NCBI GenBank assembly: GCA_017425245.1
Contig: JAFOOX010000046.1
Location: forward strand, 1-43,306
Direction: 5' to 3'
Length of the DNA stretch: 43,306 nt
DNA from: Gammaproteobacteria bacterium
Lineage (GTDB): Bacteria; Pseudomonadota; Gammaproteobacteria; Enterobacterales; Neiellaceae
The translations under genes were made by a program, and so were the position numbers. Of the stretch, positions 8,746 to 17,396 are shown one piece after another. Position 1 is the stretch's first letter; every line of letters begins with the position of its first letter. Under the pieces are notes generated by a model. The model did not search any database. It saw nothing but the letters and a program-made list of their open reading frames with translations, and was not told the DNA's origin.

Positions 8746-9690
8746 ATGGAGCCTGTCGTCGGGATCAGCGCTTGTTTGGTGGGTCAGACCGTGCGTTTTG
8801 ATGGTGGTCATAAACGGCTGTCTTTCGCTATGGACCAGCTTGGCCAGCATGTACGCTTTCGTCCGGCCTGTCCGGAGATGGCGGCTGGATTGGGCTCGCC
8901 GCGTCCGGCCATTCGCCAGCTTGCGACTGCCGATGGCATTCGCCTGCGTCACTCTCATGGTGAACCGATCGATGTGACCGATGCGCTGGCTGAGGCCAGC
9001 GAGCGCATTGTCGATCACTGTGCGGATCTGAGTGGTTTTATCGTCTGCCATAACTCGCCGACCTGCGGTATGGAGCGGGTCAAGATCTACGGCGACTCGG
9101 GTATGGCCACCAAAGATGGGGTGGGGCTGTTTACGGCGCGGCTGATGGCCCGTTACCCCTGGTTGCCGGTGGAGGAAAGTGGTCGCCTCAACGATCCGCT
9201 GCTGCGTGAGAATTTCGTGATGCGGGTGTTTGCCCTGGCGCGCTGGCGGCTGCTCACCAGCCAGCTGCCGTTGCCGCGGGCGATGGTGGTGTTTCATTCA
9301 AGCTACAAGCTGGTGCTGATGGCCCAGGCTTCGGCCGCTTACCGTGAACTGGGGCCGCTGGTGGCGGAAGCCGGGCGTGCAGCCAGCGAACCTGCGCTGG
9401 CCGATCGTTATCTTGAACTGATGATGGCGGCGCTCAAGCAGATTGCCGGTCGCGCCCACCACGCCAATGTGCTTGCCCATATTCAGGGTTACTTCAAGCG
9501 TGATCTGGCACCTGAAGATCGGCAGGAACTGGCAGCGGCGATTGCTGAATATCGTCAGGGGCTGCTGCCGTTGCTAGCCCCCTTGACCTTGATCCGTCAT
9601 CACCTGCGTCGACATCCCAAGCCCTATCTCAGCACCCAAGCCTATTTTGATCCCTATCCGGCCGACATGCGTTTGCGTCAGCCACTGTAA
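8746..9690 (+). CDS. ybgA: YbgA-like protein (DUF523 + DUF1722)
   Basis: This is a 314-aa two-domain protein. The N-terminal DUF523 domain (about 1-150) carries three conserved cysteines, in GISACLVG, FRPACPEMA and HNSPTCGMERV. In TudS-type thiouracil desulfidases of this family they ligate a [4Fe-4S] cluster. The C-terminal DUF1722 domain (about 190-310) contains VFHSSYKLVLMAQ and the Y-F-K-rich end. E. coli YbgA has the same architecture next to phr. ATG 8746 is preferred over the upstream TTG at 8734 because GGAGA lies at 8736-8740. phrB follows after 33 nt, so the pair is probably co-transcribed. Whether it desulfurises nucleobases is inference. Confidence 0.88.
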   Translation: MEPVVGISACLVGQTVRFDGGHKRLSFAMDQLGQHVRFRPACPEMAAGLGSPRPAIRQLATADGIRLRHSHGEPIDVTDALAEASERIVDHCADLSGFIVCHNSPTCGMERVKIYGDSGMATKDGVGLFTARLMARYPWLPVEESGRLNDPLLRENFVMRVFALARWRLLTSQLPLPRAMVVFHSSYKLVLMAQASAAYRELGPLVAEAGRAASEPALADRYLELMMAALKQIAGRAHHANVLAHIQGYFKRDLAPEDRQELAAAIAEYRQGLLPLLAPLTLIRHHLRRHPKPYLSTQAYFDPYPADMRLRQPL

Positions 9691-9723
9691 TCTCCCGCAA
9701 ATCCGGCATACGAGGTATCGGCT

Positions 9724-11163
9724 GTGACCCAGTTGGTTTGGCTGAGAAACGATCTGCGTGTCGAAGATAACCCAGCATTGGCGGCCGCCTACGCTGGCGG
9801 AGAGCCGGTAGTGGCGGTCTATCTGGTGCCGGTGCAAACATGGCAACGCCATGGCGTGTCGCCGCGCAAGGTCGATCTCATCCGCCGCCGTCTGCATCAT
9901 CTATGCAGTGAATTGCGCCAGCGTGAGGTCGCTTTGCGGGTGATCGCCTGTGACTGGTTTAGCGATGCCGGAACCGTGATGCTTCAGCTGATGCGGGAGT
10001 TGGGGGCGCAAGAGGTCCACGCCAACGCTGAGTTGCTGCTGGATGAACAGCGCCGTGATCTCAAGGTGGCGCGCCGACTCGAGGGCGAAGGCCGGCGTCT
10101 GGTCAGTCATGCTGATGGCACCTTAGTGCGCCCCGGCAGCGTATTGACCGGGGCTGGCGACATTTACAAGGTGTACACGCCGTTTCGCCGGGCACTGCTG
10201 CGCAAGCTGCTAACTGATGGCGTACCGGCGGTGACTCCCAGTCCTAGACGGGGAGCAGCTAACCCACACGCCAGCAGTACCATTGCTGAGATCGATGCTG
10301 CCTTTGCCGCTGTGCCGCAGTTATCCAGTCAGCCGTGGGCAGCGAGCCGCAGCGAGATCTGGCAGCAACTCCAGCACTTTGCCGATGGTCCGCTACATCA
10401 TTACCACCAGCAGCGCGATCTACCAGCAGTGGCAGGTACCAGCCAGCTGTCGGCGGCTTTTACCTTGGGCATGCTCGGTATGAATGAGACGCTGGATGCA
10501 CTGCTGATGCGCCAGCCGGAGCCTTTGGCGTTGGCCGAAGGCGGCGCCGCCAGCTGGCTGAATGAGCTGTGCTGGCGCGAGTTTTACCGCCATCTCTGCG
10601 CCCTGTTGCCATTTCTGGTGATGGAAAAGCCGTTCAAGCCGGAGACCGCCCGGCTGCCCTGGCGTCAGGGCGATGATGACTTTGCGGCTTGGTGTGAGGG
10701 GCGGACCGGTTTTCCCATTATTGATGCCGCCATGATCCAGCTGCGCGATACGGGCTGGATGCACAACCGGCTGCGCATGGTGGTGGCCAGTTTCCTGACC
10801 AAACATCTGTTGATCGACTGGCGGCGCGGTGCGGATTTCTTTATGCGTCATCTGATTGATGGCGACTTTGCTGCCAACAACGGGGGCTGGCAGTGGGCGG
10901 CGTCGACCGGCTGCGATGCCGCCCCTTATTTCCGCATTTTTAATCCGATCAGCCAGTCGGAGCGTTTTGATGCTGACGGAATCTTTTTGCGCCGCCAGCT
11001 GCCGCAGCTGGCCGCCCTGAGCAACAAGGCGATCCACGATCCCCATGGCCGGGCACCGCTGGTGGCCCAGCGTCTGGGATACCCTCAGCCAATCGTGGAT
11101 CTGCGCCTGGGGCGTGAGCGGGCATTGGCGGCTTTTTCCAGTTTGCAGGAGGTTGGGTCATGA
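9724..11163 (+). CDS. phrB: Deoxyribodipyrimidine photolyase
   Basis: This 479-aa enzyme (E. coli 472) uses blue light and reduced FAD to split cyclobutane pyrimidine dimers. The N-terminal antenna domain begins LVWLRNDLRVEDNPALAAA. The FAD-binding helical domain includes SWLNELCWREFYRHL, MHNRLRMVVASFLTKHLLIDWR and GDFAANNGGWQWAASTGCDAAPYFRIFNP, including the tryptophans of the electron-transfer chain. Initiation is at GTG 9724 behind GAGGT. The stop overlaps the next gene by 4 nt, so it is the light-repair member of a longer operon reaching at least to 17298. Confidence 0.97.
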   Translation: MTQLVWLRNDLRVEDNPALAAAYAGGEPVVAVYLVPVQTWQRHGVSPRKVDLIRRRLHHLCSELRQREVALRVIACDWFSDAGTVMLQLMRELGAQEVHANAELLLDEQRRDLKVARRLEGEGRRLVSHADGTLVRPGSVLTGAGDIYKVYTPFRRALLRKLLTDGVPAVTPSPRRGAANPHASSTIAEIDAAFAAVPQLSSQPWAASRSEIWQQLQHFADGPLHHYHQQRDLPAVAGTSQLSAAFTLGMLGMNETLDALLMRQPEPLALAEGGAASWLNELCWREFYRHLCALLPFLVMEKPFKPETARLPWRQGDDDFAAWCEGRTGFPIIDAAMIQLRDTGWMHNRLRMVVASFLTKHLLIDWRRGADFFMRHLIDGDFAANNGGWQWAASTGCDAAPYFRIFNPISQSERFDADGIFLRRQLPQLAALSNKAIHDPHGRAPLVAQRLGYPQPIVDLRLGRERALAAFSSLQEVGS

Positions 11164-11594
11164 GCCATTCACCATCACCGATGGTTGCGCGTTTTGTTGA
11201 GCTGTTTAATCAACTCGGTGCCGGCAATCTGCAGTTGCTCGATGAGCTCTATGGGGCCGATGCCCTCTTTGTTGACCCACTGCACTGCCTTGAGGGTTTG
11301 GCAGCCATCAAGGGCTACTTTGCCACCCTCTATCAGCGGGTTGATGAATGCCGTTTCGAGCTGCTCGATCACACCGGCCGCCTGGGGGATGAGGTGCTGA
11401 GCTGGCGCATGACCTTGCGCCATCCCCGCCTCGGCGGTGGTAAGGCTGTAGTGGTGGAAGGTTGCAGTTGGCTCAAGTATGACCAGCAGATCCGTTATCA
11501 CCGCGACTTCTTCGATGTCGGCGCCATGCTCTATGAGCAGTTGCCGCTGGTAGGATCTGTGGTGCGGGCGATCAAGCGCCAGGTGGCGGCATGA
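11160..11594 (+). CDS. SnoaL/NTF2-like protein
   Basis: This 144-aa protein has the cone-shaped NTF2-like fold pattern: N-terminal helices (PMVARFVELFNQL), then LLDELYGADALFVDPLH, a loop with EGLAAIKGYFATLYQRV, and alternating beta strands ending in YHRDFFDVGAMLYEQLP. Family members are small enzymes or ligand-binding proteins, and no catalytic set is evident. It overlaps both neighbours by 4 nt. In other gammaproteobacteria a homologue of this type precedes the SDR-FAD-DUF1365-Cfa genes, so it is probably a fixed part of that lipid-modification set. Its biochemical role is unknown. Confidence 0.8.
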   Translation: MSHSPSPMVARFVELFNQLGAGNLQLLDELYGADALFVDPLHCLEGLAAIKGYFATLYQRVDECRFELLDHTGRLGDEVLSWRMTLRHPRLGGGKAVVVEGCSWLKYDQQIRYHRDFFDVGAMLYEQLPLVGSVVRAIKRQVAA

Positions 11595-12346
11595 GCACGC
11601 AGCCGTTACGGGTATTGATTACTGGCGCCAGTAGCGGCATCGGTGAGGCGTTAGCCGAAGGTTATGCCCGGCGCGGTGCCCGGGTGTTTGCTGCCGGGCG
11701 CTCGCAGGACAAGCTGCAACTGCTCGCTGCCCGTCTGGCCCCTGCCACCGTTATCCCGCTCATCATGGATGTGACCGATGAGACCAGCGTTGCCGCAGCG
11801 GCCAGTCGGATGGGGGCAGATACTGGCGCTCTGGATCTGGTGATCCACGCCGCAGGGGATTGTCGTTACATCGATGACGGTGCGCTGGAGCCGACAGTGA
11901 TGCGGGCGATGCTGGAGACCAATGTGATGGGGGCGGTTCACCTGCTGACGTCGATGCGGCCGTTGCTGGCTGCTGGCCGCGATCCCTGGATCTATCTGGT
12001 GTCATCGGCCGCGATTCACTTTCCCTTTCCGCGGGCCGAAGCCTACGGCGCCAGCAAGGCGGCGCTCAGTTATCTGGCCCGTTCGCTACGCACCGATTGG
12101 GAGCCTTACGGCATCAGTGTTGGCCTGATCGAGCCTGGATTTGTCGATACGCCACTTACCAGGCGCAATGATTTCGCCATGCCGACGCTGTTGCCGGTGG
12201 CCGATGCGGCTGCCCGCATCATGCGTGGCATAGATCACAAACGTTATGAAATCCGCTTTCCGCTCAGACTGATGGCGATGCTAAGGTGGTTGCAACACCT
12301 GCCCCTGACCGTCCAGCGGGCAGCAGCACGGAGAATGCGCCGATGA
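11591..12346 (+). CDS. Short-chain dehydrogenase/reductase
   Basis: This 251-aa classical SDR has the Rossmann NAD(P) motif TGASSGIGEAL at about 12-22. It has an NVMGAVHLL segment near 110, the catalytic serine in YLVSSAA, and the YGASK catalytic pair near 155-159. The C-terminus (GLIEPGFVDTPLT) is also typical. It presumably oxidises or reduces an alcohol/ketone on a lipid-type substrate, judging only from its operon, which contains a fatty acid methyltransferase. 4-nt overlaps at both ends imply translational coupling. The basic C-terminal tail (LTVQRAAARRMRR) is a possible membrane-surface anchor. Confidence 0.9.
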   Translation: MSTQPLRVLITGASSGIGEALAEGYARRGARVFAAGRSQDKLQLLAARLAPATVIPLIMDVTDETSVAAAASRMGADTGALDLVIHAAGDCRYIDDGALEPTVMRAMLETNVMGAVHLLTSMRPLLAAGRDPWIYLVSSAAIHFPFPRAEAYGASKAALSYLARSLRTDWEPYGISVGLIEPGFVDTPLTRRNDFAMPTLLPVADAAARIMRGIDHKRYEIRFPLRLMAMLRWLQHLPLTVQRAAARRMRR

Positions 12347-13593
12347 AACGGATTGCTATTGTCGGCGGCGGTGTCGCTGGCATCGTTGCTGCTCACGTCT
12401 TGTCACGCCGCCATCAGGTTACCCTGTTTGAGGCCAACGACTATCTTGGCGGCCACACCCATACCGTGGGGGTGATGGTAGCTGGTAAGAAATACGCTAT
12501 AGACACTGGATTCATTGTCTACAACGACCGCACCTATCCCCTGTTTGAGAGGTTTATAGCCCAGCTCGGGGTTGAAGGATTGCCGACGGAGATGAGCTTT
12601 GCGGTGAGCAATCAGCGTACCGGGCTGGAGTACAACGGTAACTCGCTGGCCACCCTGTTTGCCCAGAAACGTAACCTGTTCAACCCGCGCTTTTATCACT
12701 TCCTGCTGGAGATCCTGCGTTTTAACAAGCTGTGCAAAGCCAGCGCGGCCAAAGGTGAAGGCGAGGGGCAGACTCTCGGCGACTTTCTGGCTCGCCACCG
12801 CTTGTCGGACTACTTTGCCGAGAACTACATCTTGGCCATGGGGGCGGCGATCTGGTCCACCTCGTTGGCCGGCATGCGCGAGTTTCCGCTGCGCTTTTTC
12901 CTCAGCTTTTTCAACAATCATGGTCTACTGAATATTGCCGATCGGCCGCAGTGGTATGTGGTTAAGGGCGGCTCCCACAGCTATGTGAAGGCCTTTCTCA
13001 AGTCCTTCCCCGGCGAACTGCGGTTGGCCACACCGGTCAAGCAGATCATCCGCAGTGGCGAGGTGGTCAGTGTGCATCTGGCCAATGGCGAAGAACAGCA
13101 ATTTGATGAGCTGGTACTCGCCTGTCACAGCGACGAGGCGCTGGCCCTGCTGGGCGATGCCACTCCTGCCGAGCGCGAACTTCTCGGCCAGCTGGGATAT
13201 GCCGTCAATGATGTGGTGCTGCACACTGACATCAAGCTGCTGCCCAAGCGGCGTAAGGCGTGGGCCAGCTGGAACTACAACCTCAATGGCGACCATCAGG
13301 CCCCCGCGGCGGTCACCTATAACATGAACATCCTGCAGCGGCTGGATGCGCCTGTGACCTTCTGCGTCACGCTTAATGCCAGCGACCGTATCGACCCGGC
13401 CAAGGTGCTGGGCCGTTACCGCTACAGCCACCCCCAGTTCAGTGTTGCCGCCTTCGAGGCTCAGCAACGTTGGGCCGAGATCTCTGGCATCAACCACACC
13501 CATTTTTGTGGCGCCTACTGGTTTAACGGCTTCCATGAAGATGGGGTGCGCAGTGCGGTGAGGGTGGTGGAAAAGCTGGGCGATAGCCTGTGA
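12343..13593 (+). CDS. FAD-dependent oxidoreductase (COG2907-like)
   Basis: This 416-aa flavoprotein of the amine-oxidase/desaturase superfamily begins with the dinucleotide-binding motif RIAIVGGGVAGIVAAHVL and FEANDYLGGHTHTV, which binds FAD. The rest (YNDRTYPLFERFIAQLG, MGAAIWSTS, YVVKGGSHSYVKAF, HFCGAYWFNGFHEDGV) matches the conserved protein that accompanies DUF1365 and a Cfa homologue in many proteobacteria. It probably carries out a redox step on a membrane acyl chain, which is inference from the gene cluster. The start at 12343 is internal to a longer open frame but gives the ATGA overlap with the SDR gene and places the FAD motif at residue 4. Confidence 0.9.
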   Translation: MKRIAIVGGGVAGIVAAHVLSRRHQVTLFEANDYLGGHTHTVGVMVAGKKYAIDTGFIVYNDRTYPLFERFIAQLGVEGLPTEMSFAVSNQRTGLEYNGNSLATLFAQKRNLFNPRFYHFLLEILRFNKLCKASAAKGEGEGQTLGDFLARHRLSDYFAENYILAMGAAIWSTSLAGMREFPLRFFLSFFNNHGLLNIADRPQWYVVKGGSHSYVKAFLKSFPGELRLATPVKQIIRSGEVVSVHLANGEEQQFDELVLACHSDEALALLGDATPAERELLGQLGYAVNDVVLHTDIKLLPKRRKAWASWNYNLNGDHQAPAAVTYNMNILQRLDAPVTFCVTLNASDRIDPAKVLGRYRYSHPQFSVAAFEAQQRWAEISGINHTHFCGAYWFNGFHEDGVRSAVRVVEKLGDSL

Positions 13594-14345
13594 GCGCCGA
13601 ATCCTCACAACAGCCAGCGCATGCCATCTATCGTGGCCGGGTCTGGCATGAGCGGGCGAAGCCAGCCCATAGCTTCAGCTATGAGCTGTTCATGCTGTTC
13701 ATCGATCTGGATGAACTGGAGCAGCTGAAGGGGCTACGCCCCTGGCTCGGGCTTGAGCAGCGGGCAATCGCCAGCCTCAGACGCAGCGACCACCTGCGTC
13801 ACCGCCCAGGCTGCTGGCGCGAAGCCGCAGAGGCGGAGGCGCGGGCGCTTGGTTGCAGCCAGCCGATCAGGCGTATTCGAGTGCTGTGCAACGCCCGTTA
13901 TCTGGGTTTCTATTTCAGCCCGGTTAACTTCTATTACCTCTATGGCGATGATGACCAACATCCTCATAGCTTGATGGCCGAGGTCAGCAACACCCCTTGG
14001 CTGGAGCGTCACCGCTATCTGGTGCCGATTACCGGTGAGGTAGTGGAGTCGGCGAAGGCCTTCCATGTGTCGCCCTTTATGCCGCTGGAGATGCGCTATC
14101 GCTGGCAGATTGACGTGCCCGGTGAGCGGTTGCGGCTGGTCCTTGCCAATTGGCGCGAGCACCAGGAGTTTGAGGCCGGCATCGACTTGCAACGACAACC
14201 GCTAACGGCGAGCAATCTGAAGGGGCTGTTGCTGCGTACACCGGCCATGACCATCAAGATTGTTTGGGGAATCTATTGGCAGGCAATGCGTCTGTGGTGG
14301 CGCGGCGCTCGCTATCATTCCCATCCATCCGGCACAACGAGGTAA
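13590..14345 (+). CDS. DUF1365 family protein
   Basis: This 251-aa protein starts at GTG, overlapping the FAD oxidoreductase by 4 nt (GTGA). Family hallmarks are IYRGRVWHERAKPAHSFSY near the start, YLGFYFSPVNFYYLYG in the middle, and KAFHVSPFMPLEMRYRW. It is almost always encoded between a COG2907-type oxidoreductase and a cyclopropane-type methyltransferase, as here. No enzymatic activity is firmly assigned to the family. Association with modified fatty acids is contextual. Confidence 0.9.
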   Translation: MSAESSQQPAHAIYRGRVWHERAKPAHSFSYELFMLFIDLDELEQLKGLRPWLGLEQRAIASLRRSDHLRHRPGCWREAAEAEARALGCSQPIRRIRVLCNARYLGFYFSPVNFYYLYGDDDQHPHSLMAEVSNTPWLERHRYLVPITGEVVESAKAFHVSPFMPLEMRYRWQIDVPGERLRLVLANWREHQEFEAGIDLQRQPLTASNLKGLLLRTPAMTIKIVWGIYWQAMRLWWRGARYHSHPSGTTR

Positions 14346-14347
14346 CG

Positions 14348-15613
14348 ATGGAGCGTGAACGCGCATTACTGGGCCGTACTGCGGCCGAGACCCGCGAATC
14401 AGCGAATGGTTGGCTTGATAGCATCGCCCGGCGCATGGTGCTGAGTTGCCTTGAGCAGCTACGCGATGGCCGCCTGCGGGTAGTCGAGCAGGGTCAGGTC
14501 AGTGATTTTGGCGAAGGCGGTGAGCCGGTGGTGATCCAGATCCACCATCCGCGTACTTGGCGAGCCCTGCTCAGCGGGGGCTCTATTGGTGTTGCCGAGG
14601 CCTATATTCGCCGCGATTGGTGCTGTGACGATCTTACCGCGCTGGTACAGCTGTTCTGCCGCAATCTGCCTGCGCTGGATCGGCTGGAGCGGGCAGCCAG
14701 CTGGTTGACGGGGCCCATCAGCCGCATGCACCACCTGTTCAACCGTAATAGTCGCAGCGGCAGCAAGCGCAACATCGTTGCCCATTACGACCTGAGCAAC
14801 CCCTTTTATCAGCTATTTCTCGATACGCGCATGATGTACTCCAGTGCCATCTATGCTGACGAGCAAATGGACCTGGAGGCCGCAGCCGAATACAAGCTCA
14901 AGGTGATCTGCGACAAGCTGCAGCTTAAGCCCGGCGATCATCTGCTGGAGATCGGCACCGGCTGGGGCGGTCTGGCGGTTTACGCGGCGCGTCATTACGG
15001 CTGCCGGGTGACCACCACCACCATCTCCGATGCTCAGTATCAGCATGCCTGTGAGCTTGTGCGCGATGAGGGGTTAGAGGGGCAGATCACCCTACTCAAA
15101 GAGGATTACCGCAACCTCAGCGGCCAGTACGACAAGCTGGTTTCGGTGGAGATGATCGAGGCGGTTGGTCACCAGTATCTGCCGCGCTATTTCACCCAGC
15201 TTGGTCGGTTGCTCAAGGCTGATGGTATGGCGCTGATCCAGGCGATCACCATCGCCGATCAGCGCTACGACCAATATGTGGGGTCGGTTGATTTCATCCA
15301 GCGCTACATCTTTCCCGGTGGCAGTCTGCCATCGCTGGCGGTAATGGCCCGCCATGTGGCCGAGCGTAGCGATATGGTGATTCGTCAGGTCGAGGATATT
15401 GGTCTGGACTATGCTCGCACCCTGGCCGACTGGCGTAGCCGCTTTGAGGCCAGCCTGCCGCAGGTGCGCGAGCTGGGCTTTAGTGAGGCTTTTATCCGGC
15501 TGTGGCGCTTTTACCTGTGCTATTGCGAGGGCGGTTTCCGCGAGCGGGCGATCAGCACGGTTCATCTGTTGATGACCAAGCCGCGCCAACGGGCCGCGAC
15601 ACCGCAGCGCTAA
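14348..15613 (+). CDS. Cyclopropane-fatty-acid synthase-like methyltransferase
   Basis: This 421-aa SAM-dependent enzyme acts on double bonds of membrane phospholipid acyl chains. The SAM pocket is LLEIGTGWGGLAVYAARHYG. Other Cfa signatures are NIVAHYDLSNPFYQLFLDTRMMYSS, VSVEMIEAVGHQYL, FIQRYIFPGGSLPS and FYLCYCEGGFRERAI, which contains the conserved active-site-region cysteine. I start at 14348 (MERERALLG) because GAGGTAACG precedes it; the upstream frame overlaps DUF1365. In relatives this position is taken either by a true cyclopropane synthase or by the methylase of branched/furan fatty acid synthesis. Sequence reading alone does not separate these, so I leave the symbol blank. Confidence 0.9.
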   Translation: MERERALLGRTAAETRESANGWLDSIARRMVLSCLEQLRDGRLRVVEQGQVSDFGEGGEPVVIQIHHPRTWRALLSGGSIGVAEAYIRRDWCCDDLTALVQLFCRNLPALDRLERAASWLTGPISRMHHLFNRNSRSGSKRNIVAHYDLSNPFYQLFLDTRMMYSSAIYADEQMDLEAAAEYKLKVICDKLQLKPGDHLLEIGTGWGGLAVYAARHYGCRVTTTTISDAQYQHACELVRDEGLEGQITLLKEDYRNLSGQYDKLVSVEMIEAVGHQYLPRYFTQLGRLLKADGMALIQAITIADQRYDQYVGSVDFIQRYIFPGGSLPSLAVMARHVAERSDMVIRQVEDIGLDYARTLADWRSRFEASLPQVRELGFSEAFIRLWRFYLCYCEGGFRERAISTVHLLMTKPRQRAATPQR

Positions 15614-15620
15614 GCCGTCG

Positions 15621-16145
15621 ATGAATCAGATTCAGTTCGACGACGGCCGACTATGGTGGGGGCTGAATCTGGTTGGATCCAACCTGCTCTGGCTCTATCT
15701 GGTGCTGGGTTACCCTTGGTGGTGGGCGCTGCCGGTGGTCGTCGGCCAATGGTGGTTCAGCCCCTGGCGTAAGGCTGATCTGCGCCGGCTGCTGTGGTTG
15801 GCGCCCACCGGCTACGCCATTGATGCCCTGTGGCAGTGGCTGTCGATCCTGCAGTTTGAACCCCAAGGTCTGTTGCCGCCGCCGTGGCTGGCGCTGCTGT
15901 GGGTGAGCTTTGCCTTGGGTCTGCCTCATGCGCTGTTTTTCCTGCGGCGCAGCAGCTGGTTGACGCTGGCCAGCGTCGGCTTGTTAGTACCCTCTACCTA
16001 TCTCGCCGGGGTGGCGCTGGGTGCCGCCAGCCTGCCACTCGGGCCGCTGGTTGCCTACCCGGCCATGGCCGCCGGCTGGCTGGTGCTGTTGCCTGTTGCA
16101 TTCAAGCTGGAACAACGGTGGTCTAAACGCCCTCATCAGACGTAA
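15621..16145 (+). CDS. DUF2878 integral membrane protein
   Basis: This 174-aa, very tryptophan- and leucine-rich protein has about five hydrophobic segments, roughly at 12-45, 55-75, 85-105, 112-135 and 140-165. The sequence (LVGSNLLWLYLVLGYPWWW, PTGYAIDALWQWL, LPHALFFLRRS) fits the DUF2878 family. It lies 7 nt after the Cfa-like gene within the same operon. Family function is not known. Residence in the inner membrane next to a phospholipid-modifying enzyme suggests a role in placing or handling the modified lipid, but that is speculation. Confidence 0.82.
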   Translation: MNQIQFDDGRLWWGLNLVGSNLLWLYLVLGYPWWWALPVVVGQWWFSPWRKADLRRLLWLAPTGYAIDALWQWLSILQFEPQGLLPPPWLALLWVSFALGLPHALFFLRRSSWLTLASVGLLVPSTYLAGVALGAASLPLGPLVAYPAMAAGWLVLLPVAFKLEQRWSKRPHQT

Positions 16146-16195
16146 TACCGTCATGGCCCAATGCGGCCTTAAGGTCTGCACTCACCGGAGAGACC

Positions 16196-16741
16196 ATGAT
16201 GCTGATTCGTTTGTCGTTGCTGCTATCGCTGCTGTTGACCACGACACTGTTACAAGCCTCAAGTGGCGCCCACTCCGCCCCCTGGCCTCAGCCGTTACAA
16301 CCGCTGGGGGAGGGGCGGTTCAGCCGTTACTTTTTTGATATTTACGATGCCCGCCTGTTTGCTGCCAGTTCATCTTGGCCCGGCCAGCTCCAGGGGGCGC
16401 TACCTGTGGCGCTGGAATTGACCTACCTGCGCGATATTGAGGCTGAGGATCTGGTAGAAGCCACTGCCGAACAGTGGCAGCAGCAGCCCCAATGGGTCGA
16501 TCATCCCCAGCAGCAGCAGTGGCTGGCCTCGCTGCGCCAGCTTTGGCCTGATGTACGTCGCGGCGATCAACTGGCCGTGGTGGTCGATGTGGAGGGGCTA
16601 ACCCACTTCTATCACAACGGCTCAGCCATTGGCGTGGTCAGCGCCCCTGAGTTCGGCCGTGCCTTCCTCGACATCTGGTTGTCGCCCCACACATCGGCAC
16701 CGGATCTGCGGGCTCAGCTGATCGGTGGAGAGCAACCATGA
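16196..16741 (+). CDS. Chalcone-isomerase-like periplasmic protein
   Basis: This 181-aa exported protein has an N-terminal signal (MMLIRLSLLLSLLLTTTLL, cleavage near ASSGAHS). Its body has the chalcone-isomerase-like pattern: GEGRFSRYFFDIYDARLFA, LELTYLRDIEAEDLVEATAEQW and EFGRAFLDIWLS. Bacterial members of this fold group are thought to bind fatty acids rather than isomerise flavonoids. The coding sequence starts 50 nt after DUF2878 and its stop overlaps the next gene by 4 nt. This gene pair with DUF3833 commonly ends Cfa-type operons in Vibrio-like genomes. Confidence 0.85.
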   Translation: MMLIRLSLLLSLLLTTTLLQASSGAHSAPWPQPLQPLGEGRFSRYFFDIYDARLFAASSSWPGQLQGALPVALELTYLRDIEAEDLVEATAEQWQQQPQWVDHPQQQQWLASLRQLWPDVRRGDQLAVVVDVEGLTHFYHNGSAIGVVSAPEFGRAFLDIWLSPHTSAPDLRAQLIGGEQP

Positions 16742-17298
16742 AATACCTGGCTGTTGGTGCGGCAGTGATTCTTGCTGGTTGCGGTGTTGCCTCGGAGCAC
16801 TACGTCGGTGAGCAGCCACCGCTGAAGCTGGAGGAATACCTCAGCGGCACCTTGATCGCCGTGGGCACGGTACAGGACTACCGCAGCGCCGTGACCCGTC
16901 GCATGTGTGTCGAGCTCGAAGGCCGTTGGGTCGATGGGGTCGGGACCCTGGATGAGCAGTTCTATTTTGATGATGGCGAACGCCAGCAACGGATCTGGAC
17001 GCTAAGACCCAGCCTAGAGGGCTACGTGGGCACTGCCGCAGACGTCAAGGGTGAGGCGGCAGGGGTTGTTGGTGGTTTCGCCATGAACTGGCGTTATGGC
17101 ATGGATATCGACGTTGATGGCAGCAGCTATGCCGTCACTTTCGATGACTGGCTGTATCAGCTCGATGAGCGCTATCTGCTCAATCGTGCCGATATCCGCA
17201 AGTTTGGGGTGACGGTGGCTGAGGTCACCCTGATGTTTGATAAAGGCACATCCCGCTGCCCGGAGAGCTGGCATCAGCGCCCCGTCAAATCTGGCTGA
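16738..17298 (+). CDS. DUF3833 family lipoprotein
   Basis: This 186-aa lipoprotein has a lipobox LAGC at residues 12-15 (MKYLAVGAAVILAGC), after which the mature protein would be lipid-anchored. The mature part is beta-rich and lipocalin-like, for example LEEYLSGTLIAVGTVQDY, RMCVELEGRWVDGVGTLDEQFYF and YGMDIDVDGSSYAVTFDDWLYQL. These match DUF3833, which usually sits beside the chalcone-isomerase-like gene. It would act at the envelope. It is the last gene of the operon that starts near 8746. Confidence 0.88.
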   Translation: MKYLAVGAAVILAGCGVASEHYVGEQPPLKLEEYLSGTLIAVGTVQDYRSAVTRRMCVELEGRWVDGVGTLDEQFYFDDGERQQRIWTLRPSLEGYVGTAADVKGEAAGVVGGFAMNWRYGMDIDVDGSSYAVTFDDWLYQLDERYLLNRADIRKFGVTVAEVTLMFDKGTSRCPESWHQRPVKSG

Positions 17299-17345
17299 CA
17301 TGGGTGCTGCTGCGGCCAACTGGCTAATTTGAGCTTACACTTGTA

Positions 17346-17389
17346 GCCTCAAGGCCATGCTGCGAGCATGGCGCTCCCCAGTTTGAGGC
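17346..17389 (+). promoter_or_regulatory. Nested stem-loop masking the ribosome site of the acyl-CoA synthetase gene
   Basis: The outer stem GCCTCAA (17346-17352) pairs with TTGAGGC (17383-17389). An inner stem GCCATGCT (17354-17361) pairs with AGCATGGC (17365-17372) across a GCG loop. The only good Shine-Dalgarno, GAGG (17385-17388), lies within the 3' arm of the outer stem, 8 nt before ATG 17397. The structure could throttle translation or, as an alternative, help terminate the preceding operon. No U-tract follows. Confidence 0.55.
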
Positions 17390-17396
17390 CTGTTGT

